Source of the DNA: Paramuribaculum sp.
Lineage (GTDB): Bacteria; Bacteroidota; Bacteroidia; Bacteroidales; Muribaculaceae
Length of the DNA: 10,025 nucleotides
Direction: 5' to 3'
Assembly: GCA_009775605.1 (NCBI GenBank)
Contig: VSPV01000094.1
Location: forward strand, 1-10,025
This document shows positions 6,953-10,025 of the stretch, piece after piece; within the stretch, counting starts at the first letter, position 1; each line of letters starts with the position of its first letter. Under the pieces are notes generated by a model that was not told the origin of the DNA, did no database searches, and saw only the letters and a list, made by a program, of their open reading frames with translations. A program made the translations under genes and the position numbers.

Positions 6953-7678
6953 TCAAGGATAGCGGCGACGCAGGTCAGCAATCCATTTCTCCATCAGCTC
7001 ACGCCGGAGCGCATCGCTCACCGGATGGCGCACATCGTCCATCGCCTCCGGAGCATCAATCACGCGCCCCTCCACCACACGGTGAACGGGCCACAGCCCG
7101 TCAGGAACCGTGGCGGAGGTATCTCCGAAAACAATACAGTCTATGACAGGCGCCGACCCTTTGGCAGCAAGCACGCGCTCCACCTTCACTCCCGGACCGA
7201 AGCGCTGCCTGAGAGCGCGGGAAGCCGTATCACAGGATATTTTCCCGGAAGCCAGCCATTCCAAAGCGATATCGGCAACTGAATCGGACACGGCGGCAAG
7301 AACATAGCCCTTGAAACGCGGGCGATCCCACCGGAATTCATCCCTGTGGCTGAGAAAATAGCGGTTGAGAGCGGCGGTATCCCTTCTGGACGGCTCATCG
7401 ACCATCATCCGGGTTATCTCATATACCAGCAGTCCGTTGCGGAACGACTCCACTACAGAGGTCGAATCAGGACGCGCCGCTAAAGCCGAGGCAAACTCAG
7501 CTATCTCGGTTCTTACCTCCGCCAGAGTATCAATGCCTGCATCGCGGGCAGCCCTAACCTTTCTCAGAAAGTCGGCATCGACAGCCGTTGTGTCCTGCCT
7601 GCAACTTCCTGAAACATTTTCCGGCGCAGCATTTCCTGCCAGCAGTAAAAACGCGAGGGCGGTAATCAAATTTTTCAT
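6953..7678 (-). CDS. SurA/PpiC-like exported protein lacking isomerase domains
   Basis: A 241-residue product with a signal peptide (MKNLITALAFLLLAGNAA). Residues about 75-241 resemble the C-terminal region that follows the parvulin domains in the large Bacteroidetes PpiC/SurA-type chaperones: VESFRNGLLVYEITR, then LNRYFLSHRDEFRWDRPRFKG, and at the end LRRELMEKWIADLRRRYP. No parvulin domain (no xxRHILV or GGxLG-type motif) is present, and the usual few residues after RRKYP are absent. Known relatives are about 450-530 residues, so this looks like a pared-down paralogue that may keep only the substrate-binding part. I chose the ATG at 7678 over one at 7696 because it gives a clean signal peptide. 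It lies 92 bases after the guaB stop, behind a hairpin; no clear promoter of its own is seen. Assignment is from remembered family patterns, so moderate confidence. Confidence 0.65.
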   Translation of the reverse strand: MKNLITALAFLLLAGNAAPENVSGSCRQDTTAVDADFLRKVRAARDAGIDTLAEVRTEIAEFASALAARPDSTSVVESFRNGLLVYEITRMMVDEPSRRDTAALNRYFLSHRDEFRWDRPRFKGYVLAAVSDSVADIALEWLASGKISCDTASRALRQRFGPGVKVERVLAAKGSAPVIDCIVFGDTSATVPDGLWPVHRVVEGRVIDAPEAMDDVRHPVSDALRRELMEKWIADLRRRYP

Positions 7679-7706
7679 CCTGTCAGTAAGATGCATGAAT
7701 TACAAT

Positions 7707-7744
7707 TAAAGACAGTCCCGCGGCGAAAAGTGTCGTCGCGGGAC
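7707..7744 (-). terminator. Hairpin terminator after guaB
   Basis: Arms 7715-7726 and 7733-7744 are complementary over 12 positions with one G-U pair and a six-base loop. On the minus strand the strong G+C stem is followed by TGTCTTTAATTG, a poor T-tract. It begins 27 bases after the guaB stop codon, so it probably ends or attenuates guaB transcription, with some read-through into the next gene possible. Confidence 0.65.
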
Positions 7745-7770
7745 CGTTTATTTCTGTGCCAACACTAAGG

Positions 7771-9249
7771 TCAGCGGTTGGATGCGCTGTAGTTGGGGGC
7801 CTCGCTGGTTATCGCAACGTCGTGGGGATGACTCTCGGCCACACCTGCATTGGTGATGCGGGTGAACATGGCGCCGTGGAGAGCGTCGATATCCTTGGCA
7901 CCGCAATAGCCCATACCGGCACGGAGGCCGCCGAGCATCTGATACACCACCTCATAGAGGTTGCCTTTGTAAGGCACGCGGGCGGCAATGCCTTCGGGCA
8001 CGAGCTTCTTGGCATCCGACACATTGCCCTGGAAATAACGGTCCTTCGATCCTTTTTCCATGGCCTCGAGCGAACCCATGCCGCGGTATGACTTATATTT
8101 ACGTCCGTTGTAGATGATGGTGTCGCCGGGCGACTCCTCCACACCGGCAAGCATTCCGCCGAGCATAACGCTGTAAGCGCCGGCGGCGAGAGCCTTCACG
8201 ATGTCGCCAGAATAGCGTATGCCGCCGTCGGCAATCAGAGGCACGCCTGTGCCTTCAAGAGCCTTTGCCACGTCGTACACGGCCGAAAGCTGGGGCACTC
8301 CCACACCGGCAATTATACGGGTGGTGCAGATGGAACCCGGGCCAATACCCACTTTCACACCGTCGGCGCCGTTCTCCACAAGATAGCGGGCGGCATCGCC
8401 GGTGGCTATGTTGCCTACCACAACGTCGATATGGGGATATTTGGCTTTCACATCCTTGAGCACGCCGATCACACCCTTGCTGTGGCCGTGGGCGGTGTCG
8501 ATTACAATAGCGTCGACTCCAGCAGCCACGAGCGCATCAACGCGCTGCATCGAGTCGGCGGTGACGCCCACACCGGCTGCCACGCGCAGACGGCCCAGCT
8601 TGTCCTTGCAGGCAAATGGCTTGTCCTTGGCTTTGGTGATATCCTTGTAAGTAACCAGACCCACAAGACGGCCGTCGTTGTCAACAACGGGCAGTTTCTC
8701 AATCTTGTGTTCCTGGAGTATCTTGGCTGCCTCCTCGAGGTCGGTGGTCTGCGAAGTGGTCACCAGTCCTTCGCTGGTCATCACTTCGTCCACGGGACGG
8801 TTCACATCGCTCTCGAAGCGGAGGTCGCGGTTGGTGACGATACCCACGAGCTTGCGGTCGTCATCCACCACCGGAATACCACCGATATGGAACTCCTTCA
8901 TCATGGAAAGAGCATCGGCCACGGTGCTGCCTTTCTTAATGGTCACCGGGTCATATATCATGCCGTTCTCGGCACGCTTCACCGCATGAACCTGACGTGC
9001 CTGCTCCTCAATCGACATGTTCTTGTGAATAACGCCTATACCTCCCTCGCGGGCAATGGCTATGGCAAGGCCCGATTCGGTTACGGTGTCCATGGCCGCG
9101 GAGACCAGAGGAACGTTGAGCGTGATGTTGCGGGAGAATTTTGTCTTTAGATTAACTTCGCGAGGCAGTACCTCCGAATAGGCGGGAATGAGCAGTACGT
9201 CGTCAAACGTAAGACCATCCATCTTAACTTTTTCTGCAATAAATGACAT
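7771..9249 (-). CDS. guaB: Inosine-5'-monophosphate dehydrogenase
   Basis: The 492-residue cytoplasmic enzyme oxidises IMP to XMP with NAD, the first committed step of GMP synthesis. The N-terminus (GLTFDDVLLIPAYSEVLP) and barrel start (PLVSAAMDTVTE) are classic. Two CBS domains occupy about residues 95-208, with HIGGIPVVDDDRKLVGIVTNRDL and KIEKLPVVDNDGRLVGLVTYKDI. The catalytic loop GSICTTR carries Cys308, and the substrate site includes DGGIR (341-345), MLGGMLAG and SYRGMGS (387-393). The mobile flap region has RVPYKGN (424-430). Length matches the bacterial family. It has its own consensus promoter and a downstream hairpin, and is divergent from plsC. All key residues are present, so it should be functional; the CBS pair suggests allosteric control by purine nucleotides, as in other bacterial enzymes. 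Confidence 0.98.
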   Translation of the reverse strand: MSFIAEKVKMDGLTFDDVLLIPAYSEVLPREVNLKTKFSRNITLNVPLVSAAMDTVTESGLAIAIAREGGIGVIHKNMSIEEQARQVHAVKRAENGMIYDPVTIKKGSTVADALSMMKEFHIGGIPVVDDDRKLVGIVTNRDLRFESDVNRPVDEVMTSEGLVTTSQTTDLEEAAKILQEHKIEKLPVVDNDGRLVGLVTYKDITKAKDKPFACKDKLGRLRVAAGVGVTADSMQRVDALVAAGVDAIVIDTAHGHSKGVIGVLKDVKAKYPHIDVVVGNIATGDAARYLVENGADGVKVGIGPGSICTTRIIAGVGVPQLSAVYDVAKALEGTGVPLIADGGIRYSGDIVKALAAGAYSVMLGGMLAGVEESPGDTIIYNGRKYKSYRGMGSLEAMEKGSKDRYFQGNVSDAKKLVPEGIAARVPYKGNLYEVVYQMLGGLRAGMGYCGAKDIDALHGAMFTRITNAGVAESHPHDVAITSEAPNYSASNR

Positions 9250-9281
9250 AGTGGCTATCGATGATTAGTCTGAAAATTTTA

Positions 9282-9291
9282 TTGCATGCAA
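9282..9291. promoter_or_regulatory. Perfect 10-base palindrome at the guaB transcription start region
   Basis: TTGCATGCAA is an exact palindrome that overlaps the last bases of the guaB -7 box and the likely transcription start. The same TTGCATG half recurs at 9355-9361 in the -33 region of the plsC promoter. It could be an operator, but ten bases can arise by chance. Confidence 0.25.
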
Positions 9292-9320
9292 AGTTACGTT
9301 ATTTTGCCAACAACCACAAA
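9289..9320 (-). promoter_or_regulatory. guaB promoter
   Basis: Minus-strand TTTG (9317-9320) and TAACTTTG (9289-9296) are separated by 20 bases, a full match to the Bacteroidetes housekeeping consensus. The leader would be roughly 30-35 bases before the ATG at 9249. Confidence 0.8.
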
Positions 9321-9354
9321 TATTTTATCGCACCCGTTATTTAAATAAAAAAAC

Positions 9355-9385
9355 TTGCATGGAAATCCGGCGATATCTAACTTTG
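9355..9385 (+). promoter_or_regulatory. plsC promoter
   Basis: TTG (9355-9357) is followed after 20 bases by TAACTTTG (9378-9385), the same octamer as the guaB promoter on the opposite strand. The plsC ATG begins only eight bases after the -7 box, so the transcript would have almost no leader. Confidence 0.7.
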
Positions 9386-9393
9386 CCTTTACT

Positions 9394-10025
9394 ATGATAA
9401 TTCTCTACCGCATCTATCAGCTTTTCATTATGGCCCCGGTGCTGCTGGTGGCCACCGTACTCACCGCTTTAACCGTCATGGCTGCTTCTGTGCTCGGCTT
9501 CGGACGCTGGGGCGGTTATTATCCGCAGGTGGTCTGGGCAAAACTTTTCCTGGCCATGACGCTCGTAAAAGTAAAGGTGGAGGGTAGAGAAAATATCAAT
9601 CCGGACACAAGCTATGTGTTCGTGGCCAATCACCAGAGCGCTTACGACATCTTCACCGTCTATGCCCTGCTCCACCATAATTTCAGGTGGATGATGAAGA
9701 AAGAGCTGCGCAAGATGCCGCTGATTGGGCTGGCATGTGAGAAATCACATCAGATTTACGTGGACAACTCCACTCCCGGTGCGCTGAAGCAGACAATGGA
9801 ACGCGCCGAGGCATTGCTCCGTGGCGGCATGTCGCTGGTGATTTTTCCCGAGGGAGCCCGCACACTCGACGGCCGCATGCACCGCTTCAAACGCGGCGCC
9901 TTCATTCTGGCCGAGGAATTCCATCTGCCTGTGGTGCCGCTGACAATAGACGGTGCCTACCGGGTGCGCCACCGCTACATGACGCTGCCTCACTGGGGAC
10001 GCATATCCCTTTCCATCCACAAGCC
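9394..10025 (+). CDS. plsC: 1-acyl-sn-glycerol-3-phosphate acyltransferase, partial at right edge
   Basis: The frame from ATG 9394 stays open to the window end (210 codons). It encodes an inner-membrane enzyme that acylates lysophosphatidic acid to phosphatidic acid in phospholipid synthesis. A hydrophobic N-terminal helix (residues about 10-35, FIMAPVLLVATVLTALTVMAASVL) precedes the acyltransferase domain. That domain has the HX4D catalytic motif NHQSAYD (His80, Asp85), FPEGART (151-157) for glycerol-phosphate binding, FKRGAF (165-170) and VVPLTIDG (180-187). Family members are about 240-260 residues, so perhaps 30-50 residues lie outside. The start MIILYRIYQLFI fits the N-terminus usual in Bacteroidetes homologues; a later ATG at 9430 would cut into the membrane helix. 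It is transcribed away from guaB. Related lysophospholipid or ornithine-lipid acyltransferases share these motifs, but PlsC is the best call. Confidence 0.92.
   Translation, partial: MIILYRIYQLFIMAPVLLVATVLTALTVMAASVLGFGRWGGYYPQVVWAKLFLAMTLVKVKVEGRENINPDTSYVFVANHQSAYDIFTVYALLHHNFRWMMKKELRKMPLIGLACEKSHQIYVDNSTPGALKQTMERAEALLRGGMSLVIFPEGARTLDGRMHRFKRGAFILAEEFHLPVVPLTIDGAYRVRHRYMTLPHWGRISLSIHK

Noticed and set aside
8431..9150. Plus-strand open frame (239 codons) opposite guaB
   Set aside because: Antisense shadow of a highly conserved enzyme gene.
9469..10020. Short minus-strand open frames opposite plsC
   Set aside because: They lie against a frame with all PlsC motifs and have no features of their own.

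Overview
The window looks like chromosomal DNA from a Bacteroidales bacterium. Protein style points there: an OstA-like/SurA envelope pair, GxDLY-type SGNH hydrolase, and TPR lipoproteins with 'HPDSAMTLLDS'-like repeats. So do promoters of the Bacteroidetes type (TTTG/TTG about 20 bases before TAnnTTTG) and the weak or absent Shine-Dalgarno sequences. The G+C content of the core genes is well above that of typical Bacteroides, so a Muribaculaceae-like relative is a reasonable but unproven guess. Seven genes lie on the minus strand and one partial gene on the plus strand at the right edge.

From right to left along the minus strand: guaB (IMP dehydrogenase, GTP synthesis) has its own consensus promoter and a hairpin terminator. 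Next is a small secreted protein that matches only the C-terminal part of Bacteroidetes SurA/PpiC-type chaperones and lacks the isomerase domains. Then comes a two-gene unit of exported hydrolases (SGNH/GDSL esterase-like, then an alkaline phosphatase/NPP-superfamily enzyme) with its own promoter and a strong terminator. Then a surA-type periplasmic chaperone overlaps an OstA/LptA-like gene, which together serve outer-membrane protein and lipopolysaccharide assembly. Last, at the left edge, is a TPR lipoprotein that stops just as its predicted transmembrane segment begins.

On the plus strand, divergent from guaB, a 1-acyl-glycerol-3-phosphate acyltransferase (PlsC) starts at 9394 and runs off the window. 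It is open to the right edge.

Most of the window is ordinary core genome with an envelope theme. The parts worth a second look are: the abrupt base-composition change inside the TPR lipoprotein gene near 720 and its missing C-terminal half; a cluster of direct and inverted repeats built on TTCTGCG/CGCAGAA between 1267 and 1450; the isomerase-less SurA-like protein; and the near-leaderless plsC promoter arranged face to back with the guaB promoter. I found no convincing new defence, mobile or RNA system. No gene-free stretch exceeds 300 bases; the longest is 1171-1452 and is described under its repeats and promoter.
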